Shown here: positions 19,880 to 29,854 of the stretch, piece by piece
Layout of the letters: the number at the start of each line of letters is the position of its first letter
Numbering within the stretch: the stretch's first letter is position 1
DNA from: Rhodospirillaceae bacterium
GTDB taxonomy: Bacteria; Pseudomonadota; Alphaproteobacteria; GCA-2731375
Length of the DNA stretch: 64,000 bases
Reading direction: 5' to 3'
NCBI GenBank assembly: GCA_018660265.1
Contig: JABJKS010000058.1
Span: 1 to 64,000, forward strand
The notes under the pieces: model-generated
Told to the model about the DNA's origin: nothing
What the model saw: only the letters and a program-made list of their open reading frames with translations
Database searches by the model: none
Program-made: the position numbers and the translations under genes

Positions 19880-19981
19880 CTAGACCTTCGTATTGCTGAC
19901 TGGGTTGCCCCCATCAATGACCCGGACACTGTGTTTGGTCAATATGCCAAAGCGGAATTGCGCATCAAGCTGCAGGGTCAT
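19880..19981 (-). pseudogene. Possible truncated remnant of a second LLM oxidoreductase 5' end
   Basis: Reads MTLQLDAQFRFGILTKHS.. then loses similarity; compare MSLQLNDQLKFGVQTMHR of the adjacent intact gene; nucleotide similarity visible over the first ~50 nt. Confidence 0.35.
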
Positions 19982-20064
19982 TGGGGCCGTCTTCCGATCG
20001 AAAATTTCGTGCGGGTGAGGCGGCGACAAAAAAATATCGCCACCTCGTCCGCAGCGAGATAACA

Positions 20065-20385
20065 CTATTTGATCGGACAAAAATCCGTCGGGATCATCAG
20101 GCTGTTTTCCTGTTTTTCCAAAGCGCCCAGTTTGGCGGAGGCCTGGGTATAGGCGATCCATTCCGGATCGGCCCATAAGGCGGCCCGTTTTGCCTCTCTA
20201 TCGCCCGCACTGTCATAGACCCAGATGTGCATGTATTGATTTGGGTTGCCGGTTTCCGTCTTCATATAAGCCAGGGGCTGGCCCAGATTGCGGCTTTGCG
20301 GGGCGAAACCCATATCAGCGTAAAGCTGTAGGTGCTTGTTGATGGTGCCCGGGCGGCAAGTATAGGTGCGTACATCGAGGAGCAT
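20065..20385 (-). CDS. NIPSNAP family protein
   Basis: MLLDVRTYTCRPGTINKHLQLYADMGFAPQSRNLG..HIWVYDSAGDREAKRAALWADPEW. Confidence 0.85.
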   Translation of the reverse strand: MLLDVRTYTCRPGTINKHLQLYADMGFAPQSRNLGQPLAYMKTETGNPNQYMHIWVYDSAGDREAKRAALWADPEWIAYTQASAKLGALEKQENSLMIPTDFCPIK

Positions 20386-20507
20386 GTCGTTTTCCTTTAT
20401 TGGCTGTTAGATATTCAAATCAGCCTCACTTTACGCCATCCCTGTTACGGTTTCTCGCCTCATATTTCCCAAGGTGAATTAGGACGGCAATAAATTGCCT
20501 CAAAATT

Positions 20508-20537
20508 AATAGTATGCTAATCAATAGCGTACAAATT
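20508..20537. promoter_or_regulatory. Candidate operator: two imperfect 15-bp direct repeats upstream of the marR gene
   Basis: AATAGTATGCTAATC / AATAGCGTACAAATT in tandem just upstream of the MarR ORF. Confidence 0.25.
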
Positions 20538-20571
20538 AGCCTTATTGGCATAGTAATCCGGTGAAATTCCC

Positions 20572-21141
20572 ATGGTGGACGTTCCTGCCACAGATGAAAA
20601 ATACAGCGCCCGCGATCAATTCGGTTTTCGATTGGGGCGCCTGGCCCGTCTATGGCGGGCCCGTCTGGATGACAAAATGCGCCCCCATGGTCTGACCCAA
20701 GCCCGTTGGGTTGTCCTGATGCATTTGCAACGGGGTGCCAATGGCTATCAGCAAAAGGCATTGGCGCGCTTTGTCGGCGTGGAAGGGCCGACCTTGGTGC
20801 ATATTCTGGATAATCTGGAAGGCCAGAATTTGATCGAACGCCGCCAGGATGAGACGGACCGCCGGGGTAAAACCGTGTATTTGACCGACAAGGGCTGGGA
20901 CATGCTCGACGTTTTGGATCATGACGCAGCTGACGTGAGGCGGGAGCATCTGGACGGCATATCGGATGAGGATCTGGCCCATTGCTTGAACATTTTCGAC
21001 CGCATACAGAAACGGGCTGACGCAGCGGTGGATGCAGCTGTGGGTGCGGATGTTGATGCCGCCGTGGATGCCGCCGTCGAAGAGGGGTCGCAAAATGGGG
21101 CGGATATGAATATGAGCGCTACAAAATCGGATGGAAAATAA
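20572..21141 (+). CDS. MarR family transcriptional regulator
   Basis: GLTQARWVVLMHLQRGANGYQQKALARFVGVEGPTLVHILDNLEGQNLIERRQDETDRRGKTVYLTDKG winged-helix signature. Confidence 0.92.
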   Translation: MVDVPATDEKYSARDQFGFRLGRLARLWRARLDDKMRPHGLTQARWVVLMHLQRGANGYQQKALARFVGVEGPTLVHILDNLEGQNLIERRQDETDRRGKTVYLTDKGWDMLDVLDHDAADVRREHLDGISDEDLAHCLNIFDRIQKRADAAVDAAVGADVDAAVDAAVEEGSQNGADMNMSATKSDGK

Positions 21142-22344
21142 GTGAACGATAAATCGACCACCCAGCGGATGGAGCCGCAAATGGATAAGCAAACGGACAG
21201 TCAATCTGAAGCACAAGCGGGTGCATCTGATAGTCAGCTGCCCCAAGGGGGATCGGATTCCGGTTTGCGGCGGCTATTGGGGCGCGGTCTGTTGCTGGCC
21301 GCTGTTGCTGTTGGTTTGGCCGGTTTGATCTATTGGGTTTATGGCCGCTACACCAACGTTGTGGTCTATGACGCCCGCATCAAGGCGGACATGGTGATGA
21401 TGTCATCGCGCATTGACGGCTGGGTCACTGACGTTCCGGCCTCTGAGGGTAACAAGGTGGAGGCCGGGAAGCCGTTGATCGTGATCGATGATCGCGAGTC
21501 TACATTACGACTGCGGGAAATCGATGCCCAGCGCAAATCCATGCGGGCCGAACGTGGCCGGATAGAGGCTGAAATCCGCATGATTGACCACCAGACCCAG
21601 GGTCGGTTCCAGGCGTCCCGTGCCGCCCTGACGGCGGCAGAGGCGGCCAAGGCGGGCATGGATACGGAGTTGGAGCAGATCCGGAGCGATTATGAGCGGG
21701 GACAATCTTTGTTGGCGAAGAAGGTCATCTCTCGCCAGCGTTGGGAATCCCTGCGTACCGCCTATCGCATGGCCGGTCAGGAAGTCCTGAAAAGCGAGGC
21801 GGATGTGGCCCAGGCTACGGCTTCTGTGATGGAGGCACAGGCGGACCGCCAACGCATTGATGTTCTGCAGGGCCGTCTTGCCAGCCTGCGGTTTGATGAG
21901 GAGCGCTTGGATACTCAGCACGAACGCCAGCAACTGGATCTGTCAGATCGTACGATTAAGGCACCCAGCAACGGCACCGTGGATCGTACATTTGTTGATC
22001 CCGGCGAATATGTGGCGCGGGGCCAGCGTCTGTTGTTGATGCATAATTCCGATGTCATTTGGGTCGAGGCGAATATCAAGGAAACCGATATTCGCGACGT
22101 TAAACTGGGTGCCAAGGCAAAGATACTGGTCGATGCCTACCCGGACTTGGAGGTGGTTGGCGAGGTTGTTCGCATTGGCAATGCCGCCACCAATCAATTC
22201 GCCCTGCTGCCCTCTCCCAATCCCTCGGGCAGCTTCACCAAGATTACCCAGCGCCTGCCGGTGAAGATCGCTATTCCCCAGACGGAAGGCCTGTTGCGCC
22301 CAGGCATGATGGTCGAGGTCGAGATTGCAATCACCCGCGATTGA
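21142..22344 (+). CDS. HlyD/EmrA family membrane fusion protein
   Basis: Single N-terminal TM, KADMVMMSSRIDGWVTDVPASEGNKVEAGKPLIVIDDRE, coiled coil, IKAPSNGTVDRTFVDPGEYVARGQRLLLMH. Confidence 0.92.
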   Translation: MNDKSTTQRMEPQMDKQTDSQSEAQAGASDSQLPQGGSDSGLRRLLGRGLLLAAVAVGLAGLIYWVYGRYTNVVVYDARIKADMVMMSSRIDGWVTDVPASEGNKVEAGKPLIVIDDRESTLRLREIDAQRKSMRAERGRIEAEIRMIDHQTQGRFQASRAALTAAEAAKAGMDTELEQIRSDYERGQSLLAKKVISRQRWESLRTAYRMAGQEVLKSEADVAQATASVMEAQADRQRIDVLQGRLASLRFDEERLDTQHERQQLDLSDRTIKAPSNGTVDRTFVDPGEYVARGQRLLLMHNSDVIWVEANIKETDIRDVKLGAKAKILVDAYPDLEVVGEVVRIGNAATNQFALLPSPNPSGSFTKITQRLPVKIAIPQTEGLLRPGMMVEVEIAITRD

Positions 22345-23947
22345 GGCGATGTTCGCGCGGTTTGGGCCGCGCTATCGCTACTATGTAAGTCTCACGGCGA
22401 TGCTGGGCACCGTGGCCATGGTGCTGTCGGCGACCATGATCAATGTGGCGGTGCCGGTTATCATGGGTGCATTTGGCGTTGGCCAGGACAAGGTGCATTG
22501 GCTGTCGACGGGTTTTATCGCCGCCATGACCGTAACCATGCTGCTCAATGATTGGTGTGTGCGGGCGTTCGGAATGCGGGCCACCTATATTGGTGCCATG
22601 GTGATCTTTGCCGCTGGTGCCATCATGGGCGGCCTTAGTCCCACTATTGATATCATGATTGTGTCCCGGCTGTTGCAGGGCGCGGGCGCGGGCATCGTTC
22701 AGCCCCTGGCCATGATCATTATGTTTCAGGTGTTTCCCGTGGAACAACGGGGCCGTGCCATGGGCCTGTTCGGCCTGGGCGTTGTTGTCGCCCCGACCGT
22801 GGGGCCGGCCCTGGGCGGGATTTTGCTGGATAGCTTCAATTGGCATTACGTCTTTTATATGGCGGTGCCCGTGGCTTTGGTCGGTATCATGTTGTCGTTG
22901 ATTTTTATCCCCGGAAAAGAGCGTGCGGGGCCATTGCCCAGTTTTGATGTGGCGGGGCTTGTCCTGATCGCGCTTTGCATATTTTCATTTTTGACGGGCC
23001 TGTCGAACGGCCAGCGGGAAGGCTGGCAGACGCCTATCATATCGGTCTATTTCTCTGTCGCCGCCATCAGCGGCGTGGCCTTTATATTTTGGGAACTGAT
23101 GACCAAAAATCCGATTATGGAAATACGGGTCTTCTATAACCGCAAATTCATCATCGCCGCCCTTGTGGGCATGTTGCTTGGCGCAGGCCTGTTCGGCTCC
23201 ATCTACATCATCCCGTTGTTCGTGCAGACCATTCAGGGCTACTCCCCCACCCGTTCGGGCCTGTTGATGGTGCCGGGCGGGATCATTATGATGATCTCGT
23301 TCCCCATCGCGGGATGGCTCTCTGACAAACTGCCGCATTATCAAATGATCCTGTTTGGTATGTGCATTTTTGGGCTTTCCTCCATTCTGATGATGCAGGC
23401 CCATACGGATACGCCGTTTTGGATTTTTGCCGTTTGGATCATGTTTGGCCGTGTCGGCCTGGCATCTGTCATGCCGACCCTGACGGTTGCCGCCGTCTCA
23501 ACTCTCAAGCCGGAGCAATTGAGCCAGGGTTCCGGTGCGATCAATTTCACCCGGCAATTGGGCGGCGCTATCGGCATTAATCTGATCGCTTTGGGATTGG
23601 ATCAGCGCACGGCCATGTTCTCGGACGCCTTCCTGAATTTGCGTACACCTGATAACGAAACCGTCAGCCATATGATGATGCAATTGGGCCATATGCTGGG
23701 CCAGTTGGGTTGGCCATTGGAGAAGACACCCGCGGGCGCGCTTTATCTCATTGGCCGAAGCCTTTATTCTCAAGCTTCCATGATGGCGTTTCGCGATGTC
23801 TTTCTGCTTATTGGGCTGGTCTATTTTGCAATGATGATACCGGTCGTGTTCCTGCGTGATAGTCGGCGGGCAGAAGCGGGCCGGCCGCAATTGCGACCCA
23901 AACCCCAACCGCAATCTTCACCACAGCCGCAATCACGGACGGGGTAG
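22325..23947 (+). CDS. DHA2-family MFS multidrug transporter (EmrB-like), copy 1
   Basis: 14-TM-type MFS; GFIAAMTVTMLLNDWCVRAFGMR, GLGVVVAPTVGPALGGILLDSFNWHYVF; TTG start supported by N-terminal alignment with copy 2. Confidence 0.93.
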   Translation: MQSPAIEAMFARFGPRYRYYVSLTAMLGTVAMVLSATMINVAVPVIMGAFGVGQDKVHWLSTGFIAAMTVTMLLNDWCVRAFGMRATYIGAMVIFAAGAIMGGLSPTIDIMIVSRLLQGAGAGIVQPLAMIIMFQVFPVEQRGRAMGLFGLGVVVAPTVGPALGGILLDSFNWHYVFYMAVPVALVGIMLSLIFIPGKERAGPLPSFDVAGLVLIALCIFSFLTGLSNGQREGWQTPIISVYFSVAAISGVAFIFWELMTKNPIMEIRVFYNRKFIIAALVGMLLGAGLFGSIYIIPLFVQTIQGYSPTRSGLLMVPGGIIMMISFPIAGWLSDKLPHYQMILFGMCIFGLSSILMMQAHTDTPFWIFAVWIMFGRVGLASVMPTLTVAAVSTLKPEQLSQGSGAINFTRQLGGAIGINLIALGLDQRTAMFSDAFLNLRTPDNETVSHMMMQLGHMLGQLGWPLEKTPAGALYLIGRSLYSQASMMAFRDVFLLIGLVYFAMMIPVVFLRDSRRAEAGRPQLRPKPQPQSSPQPQSRTG

Positions 23948-25522
23948 ATGCCCACCGCTGCCATTGAGGCGCTATTCGAACGCTATGGCCCGAAATACCG
24001 GGCCTTTGTAACATTTACGGCGATCCTTGGTGTGGTGGCGATGTTGTTGAATGCCACCATGATCAATGTGGCGATCCCGGTTATCATGGGGGCTTTTGGG
24101 GTTGGCCAGGATACCGTGCATTGGCTGGCCACGGGCTATATCGCAGCCATGATGGTGGGGATGTTGCTGAACGACTGGTTCGTCCGCTCATTCGGTATGC
24201 GCGCTACGTATTTGGGCGCTATGGCGATCTTTACCGTCGGTGCGATCATGGGCGGTTTCAGTGCCAATATCGATATTATGATTGCCGCCCGTTTGTTGCA
24301 GGGCAGTGGTGCCGGCCTGGTGCAACCCCTATCCATGGTTCTGATGTATCAGATCTTTCCGGCCCATCAGCGCGGCAAGGCCATGGGTTTGTTCGGCCTG
24401 GGCGTGGTTGTGGCCCCGACCATGGGGCCGACGCTGGGTGGTGTATTGCTGGATGCCTTCAATTGGCACTATGTCTATTTTGCCTCCGTCCCCGTGGCGG
24501 CCCTGGGCAGTATACTGGCCTGGCTGTTCATGCCATGGCGCGTCGGCAATAATCCCAAGCCGCGTTTTGACTGGACCGGATTGGCGCTGTTGATCATCTT
24601 TGTCTGCTGTCTGTTAATTGGCCTGTCGTCGGGCCAGCGGGAAGGCTGGCATTCCACCATAATTGCCGTCTATTTCTCTGTTTGCGGAATGGCTTTTCTG
24701 GCCTTCCTGTGGTGGGAATGGCGGACGCCGGAACCCATATTGCAACTGCGCCTGTTTCTAAACCGGGAATTTGCCGCCGCCGCCGTCGTGCGCATGGCCC
24801 TGGGCGCGGGCCTGTACGGTACAACCTATCTTATCCCGTTGTTTGTGCAGACCGTGCAAAGCTATTCGCCGACGCGATCTGGTTTGTTGATGGTGCCGGC
24901 GGGTCTCACCATGATGCTGCTTATGCCCATAGGCGGACGATTGGCCGACCACTTCCCGCGCTACCTGTTGATATTGGGGGGGCTGTTTGCCTTTGGTGTT
25001 TCGTCCGTCTTGATGACGGGGGCGCACACGGATACGCCTTTTTGGACCTTTGCTCTGTGGCTGGTGCTGGGGCGGATTGGCATGGGCTTTGTTATTCCGA
25101 CCATCAACGTCACCGCCCTGCGCTCGCTGCCCGCACCGCTGTTAAGCCAGGGGTCGGGGGCGGTGAATTTCATGCGCCAATTGGGCGGGGCTCTGGGCGT
25201 CAATCTGATCGCCGTGATGTTGGAGCATCGAACAGCCGTCTTCTCGGAAGCATTTGCCGGCTTGCAGACCCCCGACAACCCAATGACCCAAGGCATGGTA
25301 CAGCGCCTGTCGGGTCTATTGACCCAACTAGGCTGGCCGTTGGAGATGCACCCCCTGGCCACCATGCACCTGTTGGGCAATAGTCTCTATGCTCAGGCCT
25401 CCATGTTGGCCTTTCGGGATGTATTTTTGTTCCTTGGCATGGTCTTTTTCGCGGCCATGGTGCCGGCAATTTTGTTGCGGGAACGGCGGTACAAGGCGGT
25501 CGTGCTTAAGACCGTGACATAG
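23948..25522 (+). CDS. DHA2-family MFS multidrug transporter (EmrB-like), copy 2
   Basis: Collinear similarity to copy 1 over its length (GLGVVVAPTMGPTLGGVLLDAFNWHYVY); starts at the base after the copy 1 stop codon. Confidence 0.93.
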   Translation: MPTAAIEALFERYGPKYRAFVTFTAILGVVAMLLNATMINVAIPVIMGAFGVGQDTVHWLATGYIAAMMVGMLLNDWFVRSFGMRATYLGAMAIFTVGAIMGGFSANIDIMIAARLLQGSGAGLVQPLSMVLMYQIFPAHQRGKAMGLFGLGVVVAPTMGPTLGGVLLDAFNWHYVYFASVPVAALGSILAWLFMPWRVGNNPKPRFDWTGLALLIIFVCCLLIGLSSGQREGWHSTIIAVYFSVCGMAFLAFLWWEWRTPEPILQLRLFLNREFAAAAVVRMALGAGLYGTTYLIPLFVQTVQSYSPTRSGLLMVPAGLTMMLLMPIGGRLADHFPRYLLILGGLFAFGVSSVLMTGAHTDTPFWTFALWLVLGRIGMGFVIPTINVTALRSLPAPLLSQGSGAVNFMRQLGGALGVNLIAVMLEHRTAVFSEAFAGLQTPDNPMTQGMVQRLSGLLTQLGWPLEMHPLATMHLLGNSLYAQASMLAFRDVFLFLGMVFFAAMVPAILLRERRYKAVVLKTVT

Positions 25523-25746
25523 GCCGTGACATAGCCCGGCCCGCAACAGGGCGTATCGCTATAAAAAGCTAAAAATCTGCTGTTTTTCCGGCCTTATGAT
25601 GCCTGAATGATTGCCGAAAACCGCAAGACTTGGTATAATTTCAAGACTCGCCCCGCAACATCTCGTGATCGCGGCTTCAGACGGTTCGGCTGGGAATTTT
25701 TCCATAAACGCCGCCGTTATTTGCCCAGCCATCAGGACCACTTAAA

Positions 25747-28590
25747 TTGACCGACGACAGCCAAACGCCGCCTCCCGCACCGCCCGGTTCGCCTCCCCCC
25801 CCGCCAACTGACGACGGTGGAGAGGGCCGCAGTGACGCCGTGATGCCCATCGCTATTGAAGACGAAATGCGCCGCTCATACCTGGACTATGCCATGAGCG
25901 TCATCGTCTCGCGCGCCATTCCGGACGCCCGCGACGGCCTGAAACCGGTGCATCGGCGCATTCTCTATTCCATGTACGAGGCCGGCTATACATCGGACAA
26001 GCCGTATCGTAAATCGGCCCGCGTGGTCGGTGATGTCATGGGTCGCTACCATCCCCACGGCGATCAGGCGATCTATGACGCTATGGTCCGTATGGCGCAA
26101 ACGTTCGCCATGCGTCTGCCGCTGTTGGATGGCCAGGGCAATTTCGGTTCCATGGATGGCGACCGCCCTGCGGCCATGCGCTATACCGAGATACGTATGG
26201 ACAAACCGGCTGAGACGCTGCTGGCGGACATCGACAAGGATACGGTGGATTTTCAGGATAACTATGACGGTTCCGCATCGGAACCGGTTGTCCTGCCCTC
26301 TATGTTGCCGAATTTGCTGGTTAATGGCGCAGGCGGTATCGCCGTTGGTATGGCAACGAATATCCCGCCCCATAATCTGGGCGAAATCATCGATGCCTGC
26401 TTTGCTTATCTGGAAAATCCTGAAATTACCGTCGATGCCTTGATGGAGCATGTCCATGGCCCGGATTTTCCGACGGGGGGCCTTATTCTGGGCCGGGTGG
26501 GCATTCTGTCCGCATTCCGTACCGGGCGGGGTTCCGTGGTCATGCGTGGGCGCACCCATGTGGAGGAAATTCGCAAAGATCGTGAAGCCATCATCGTGAC
26601 GGAAGTGCCTTATCAGGTGAACAAGGCCGGCATGATCGAAAAAATAGCTGAGGCCGTGCGCGCCAAACGTATTGAAGGCATTTCAGATTTACGGGATGAG
26701 AGCGACCGTACGGGCGTCCGGGTAGTAATCGAATTGCGCCGTGATGCCATGGCGGAGGTGGTCTTAAACCAACTGTTCCGTTTTTCACCCCTGCAAACAT
26801 CTTTTGGGGTTAACAGCCTGGCCCTGAACCATGGCCGGCCGGAATTGATGAACCTGGGGCAGATGATTGCCGTTTTCGTGGATTCCCGCGAAGTCGTGGT
26901 TACCCGGCGGACCAAGTATCTGTTGGGCAAGGCGCGGGAGCGGGCCCATATTCTGGCTGGTCTGGCTATTGCGGTCGCCAATATTGATGCCATCATCGCC
27001 TTGATCCGTGCAGCCCCCGACCCAGCCACGGCACGGGCCCAATTGATGGATCAGGACTGGCCGGCCCATGAGGTTGAGGCGATGATCCAGTTGATCGATG
27101 AACCTGGTCATCGGGTGGTCGATGGTGGCTATCGCCTAAGCGAAATTCAGGCCCGGGCAATCTTGGATCTGCGCCTGCAACGCCTGACTGCCCTTGGTCG
27201 GGATGAGGTGGGTGAGGAATTAAAGGAACTGGGGGCGAAGATCCTCGACTATCTGGATATTCTGCATTCCAGGGAGCGTCTGCTCGGCATTATCCGCGAG
27301 GAATTGGCGGATATGAAAGAGCGCTTTGCCACGCCAAGGCGGAGCGAGATTGTCGAGGCGGAGGCGGATCGCGAAGACGAGGACCTGATCCAGCGTGAGG
27401 ATATGGTGGTCACCGTTTCCCACAACGGCTATGTCAAGCGGGTGGCCTTATCCACTTACCGACCGCAACGTCGCGGGGGCAAGGGCCGTCAAGGCATGGC
27501 CACGCGGGATGAAGATTTCGTCTCACAGCTGTTCGTGGCGAATACCCATACGCCCATGCTGTTCTTCTCCTCTACCGGTAAGGTTTACAAATTAAAGGTC
27601 TTCCGCTTGCCCCAGGCCGCACCTCAAGCCCGTGGCAAGGCCATGGTCAATCTGTTTCCCCTGGAAGAGGGGGAGACCATCCACACGGTTCTGCCGTTGC
27701 CCGAAAACGAGGCGGAATGGGCGGATCGTTATGTGATGTTTGCTACCGCCTCAGGTTCCGTCCGGCGCAATGACCTCGGCGATTTCCAACGGGTCCAGGC
27801 AAACGGCAAGATCGCCATGAAGCTGCCCGAGGGGGACCGTATCGTCGGCGTGGCTATTTGTGACGCCAATGACGATATTCTGCTATCGGGCCGCCGGGGC
27901 AAGTGCATTCGTTTTCCCGTCATCGATGTTCGGGTCTTTAAAAGCCGGGATTCCGTCGGCGTACGGGGCATCCGCCTGGTCGGTGATGATGAATTGATTG
28001 CCATGTCGATCCTGCGGCATGCGGATTTCGACAGTGACACGCGGGAGCGTTATTTGCGCTGGTCCAATGCCAGCCGACGGGCCGAGGGTGATGGTGGCAA
28101 TGGCAATGGTGGTGGCAACGGCAATGGTGGCGGCGGTGATCCTCTGCCAAATGCCCCGGTTGAGGCCGAGGCCATGGCCCTGGCAGAGCAATATGTTCTA
28201 TCCATCACCGAGAACGGCTATGGCAAACGCACCTCCGCCTACGAGTACCGGGTCACCGGGCGGGGCGGCCAAGGCATCATCAATATTGAAACCTCGGACA
28301 GGAATGGCCAGGTTATCGCCTCTGCTCCGGTGGAAGAAGATCACCATGTCATGATGGTCACCGATACCGGACGTTTAATCCGTACACCGGTGCATGATAT
28401 CCGCATTGCCGGGCGCAATACCCAAGGGGTGACCCTATTCGATGTGGAACCAAACGAGCGTGTCGTCTCCGTAGCCTGGCTGACGGAACAAGATAACGAT
28501 GACGGCAGCGACGATGATGGTGATGACGTCAACGATGGGGACGGGGGCGGAGATAGCGATAGCAATGCGGACGTCGGGGACGACGCATAA
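25747..28590 (+). CDS. gyrA: DNA gyrase subunit A
   Basis: [78 protein letters not shown]; GyrA-box type [10 protein letters not shown]. Confidence 0.97.
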   Translation: MTDDSQTPPPAPPGSPPPPPTDDGGEGRSDAVMPIAIEDEMRRSYLDYAMSVIVSRAIPDARDGLKPVHRRILYSMYEAGYTSDKPYRKSARVVGDVMGRYHPHGDQAIYDAMVRMAQTFAMRLPLLDGQGNFGSMDGDRPAAMRYTEIRMDKPAETLLADIDKDTVDFQDNYDGSASEPVVLPSMLPNLLVNGAGGIAVGMATNIPPHNLGEIIDACFAYLENPEITVDALMEHVHGPDFPTGGLILGRVGILSAFRTGRGSVVMRGRTHVEEIRKDREAIIVTEVPYQVNKAGMIEKIAEAVRAKRIEGISDLRDESDRTGVRVVIELRRDAMAEVVLNQLFRFSPLQTSFGVNSLALNHGRPELMNLGQMIAVFVDSREVVVTRRTKYLLGKARERAHILAGLAIAVANIDAIIALIRAAPDPATARAQLMDQDWPAHEVEAMIQLIDEPGHRVVDGGYRLSEIQARAILDLRLQRLTALGRDEVGEELKELGAKILDYLDILHSRERLLGIIREELADMKERFATPRRSEIVEAEADREDEDLIQREDMVVTVSHNGYVKRVALSTYRPQRRGGKGRQGMATRDEDFVSQLFVANTHTPMLFFSSTGKVYKLKVFRLPQAAPQARGKAMVNLFPLEEGETIHTVLPLPENEAEWADRYVMFATASGSVRRNDLGDFQRVQANGKIAMKLPEGDRIVGVAICDANDDILLSGRRGKCIRFPVIDVRVFKSRDSVGVRGIRLVGDDELIAMSILRHADFDSDTRERYLRWSNASRRAEGDGGNGNGGGNGNGGGGDPLPNAPVEAEAMALAEQYVLSITENGYGKRTSAYEYRVTGRGGQGIINIETSDRNGQVIASAPVEEDHHVMMVTDTGRLIRTPVHDIRIAGRNTQGVTLFDVEPNERVVSVAWLTEQDNDDGSDDDGDDVNDGDGGGDSDSNADVGDDA

Positions 28591-28717
28591 GCTGTTTCAA
28601 TTGATTTCTTTTTCGCTCTTTTCATGTTGGCCTTGAAAGGTTACTGATCCGATTAGATATCCGGCGAAAATTGTTGGTGTTGTGTTTTAGAAGAACAGTT
28701 GGGCGTAGGAGGCGGTT

Positions 28718-29227
28718 TTGTCGAAGAAACGTACGGGTTTTTACCCTGGTACATTTGATCCCATCACCTTGGGGCACGTGGATATTATTCAACGGGCCAC
28801 GAAAACGGTCGATCATCTGGTCATCGGCGTCGCCATCAATCGCGATAAGGGACCCATGTTCACACTGGATGAACGGGTGGAGATGGTTCGTGACGAACTA
28901 AGTGATGTTGCGGGCGGTCTGAACGGCTGCACCATCGACGTCCAACCGTTCGACAATTTGTTGATGCATTGCGCCGAGCAACATAGCGCCAGTGTGATCG
29001 TTCGCGGCCTGCGCGCTGTTTCCGATTTTGAGTATGAATTTCAGATGGTTGGTATGAACCGCCGGTTGAATTCGGAAATCGAGACTGTGTTCCTGATGGC
29101 TAATGACAAGTATCAGTTCATTGCTTCGCGCCTGGTCAAGGAAATTGCCCGGTTGGATGGCGACGTCTCTGCCTTCGTTTCCCCATCCGTCATGGCGCGT
29201 TTGTACGAGAGGGTTGGGCGCGCGTAG
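28718..29227 (+). CDS. coaD: Phosphopantetheine adenylyltransferase
   Basis: TGFYPGTFDPITLGHVDIIQRA; ISSTxVRE-equivalent and SPSVMARL region; TTG start. Confidence 0.95.
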   Translation: MSKKRTGFYPGTFDPITLGHVDIIQRATKTVDHLVIGVAINRDKGPMFTLDERVEMVRDELSDVAGGLNGCTIDVQPFDNLLMHCAEQHSASVIVRGLRAVSDFEYEFQMVGMNRRLNSEIETVFLMANDKYQFIASRLVKEIARLDGDVSAFVSPSVMARLYERVGRA

Positions 29228-29266
29228 GGACAGTGCTTGAACCTCTACCTGACACTCTAACTAACA

Positions 29267-29821
29267 ATGGACGGCGATATGCAGTTAAGAAGACTAATTT
29301 TTGGATTAATCATGGCCATTGCGTTACCGGCCATGCAAGCGGGAGCGGCTGACTTGGAAAATACACTCTATCTGGAACTCAAAGACGGTCGGGTGACCAT
29401 CGAATTACGCCCCGATCTGGCCCCCAACCACGTGACACGGATCAAGGAACTGGTGCGCCAGAATTTCTATGACGGTATTGTCTTTCATCGGGTGATCGAG
29501 GATTTTATGGCCCAGACCGGCGATCCAACGGGTACGGGCACGGGTGGCTCCGGGCAAAACCTGGCGGCGGAATTCTCCGACGAGAAACATTTGCGCGGAA
29601 CCTTGTCCATGGCCCGCTCGGCAAGCCCTGATAGCGCCGACAGCCAGTTCTTCATCGTCTTCAAGGCGTCTTCCTGGTTGGATGGGCAATACACCGTTTG
29701 GGGCCAGGTCACCGACGGGATGGAACGGGTCGATAACATCAAAATGGGTGCTGCGGGCAGTGGTGCCGTCGATGACCCGGACAAGATCATCACCCTGCGG
29801 GTTGCCGCCGACGTCGAATAA
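29267..29821 (+). CDS. Cyclophilin-type peptidyl-prolyl isomerase with signal peptide
   Basis: FYDGIVFHRVIEDFMAQTGDPTGTGTGGSG, LSMARSASPDSADSQFFIVF; N-terminal hydrophobic leader. Confidence 0.95.
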   Translation: MDGDMQLRRLIFGLIMAIALPAMQAGAADLENTLYLELKDGRVTIELRPDLAPNHVTRIKELVRQNFYDGIVFHRVIEDFMAQTGDPTGTGTGGSGQNLAAEFSDEKHLRGTLSMARSASPDSADSQFFIVFKASSWLDGQYTVWGQVTDGMERVDNIKMGAAGSGAVDDPDKIITLRVAADVE

Positions 29822-29854
29822 TAATCTGACGGCGTCTTTGGCGAAAGTTTAGCT

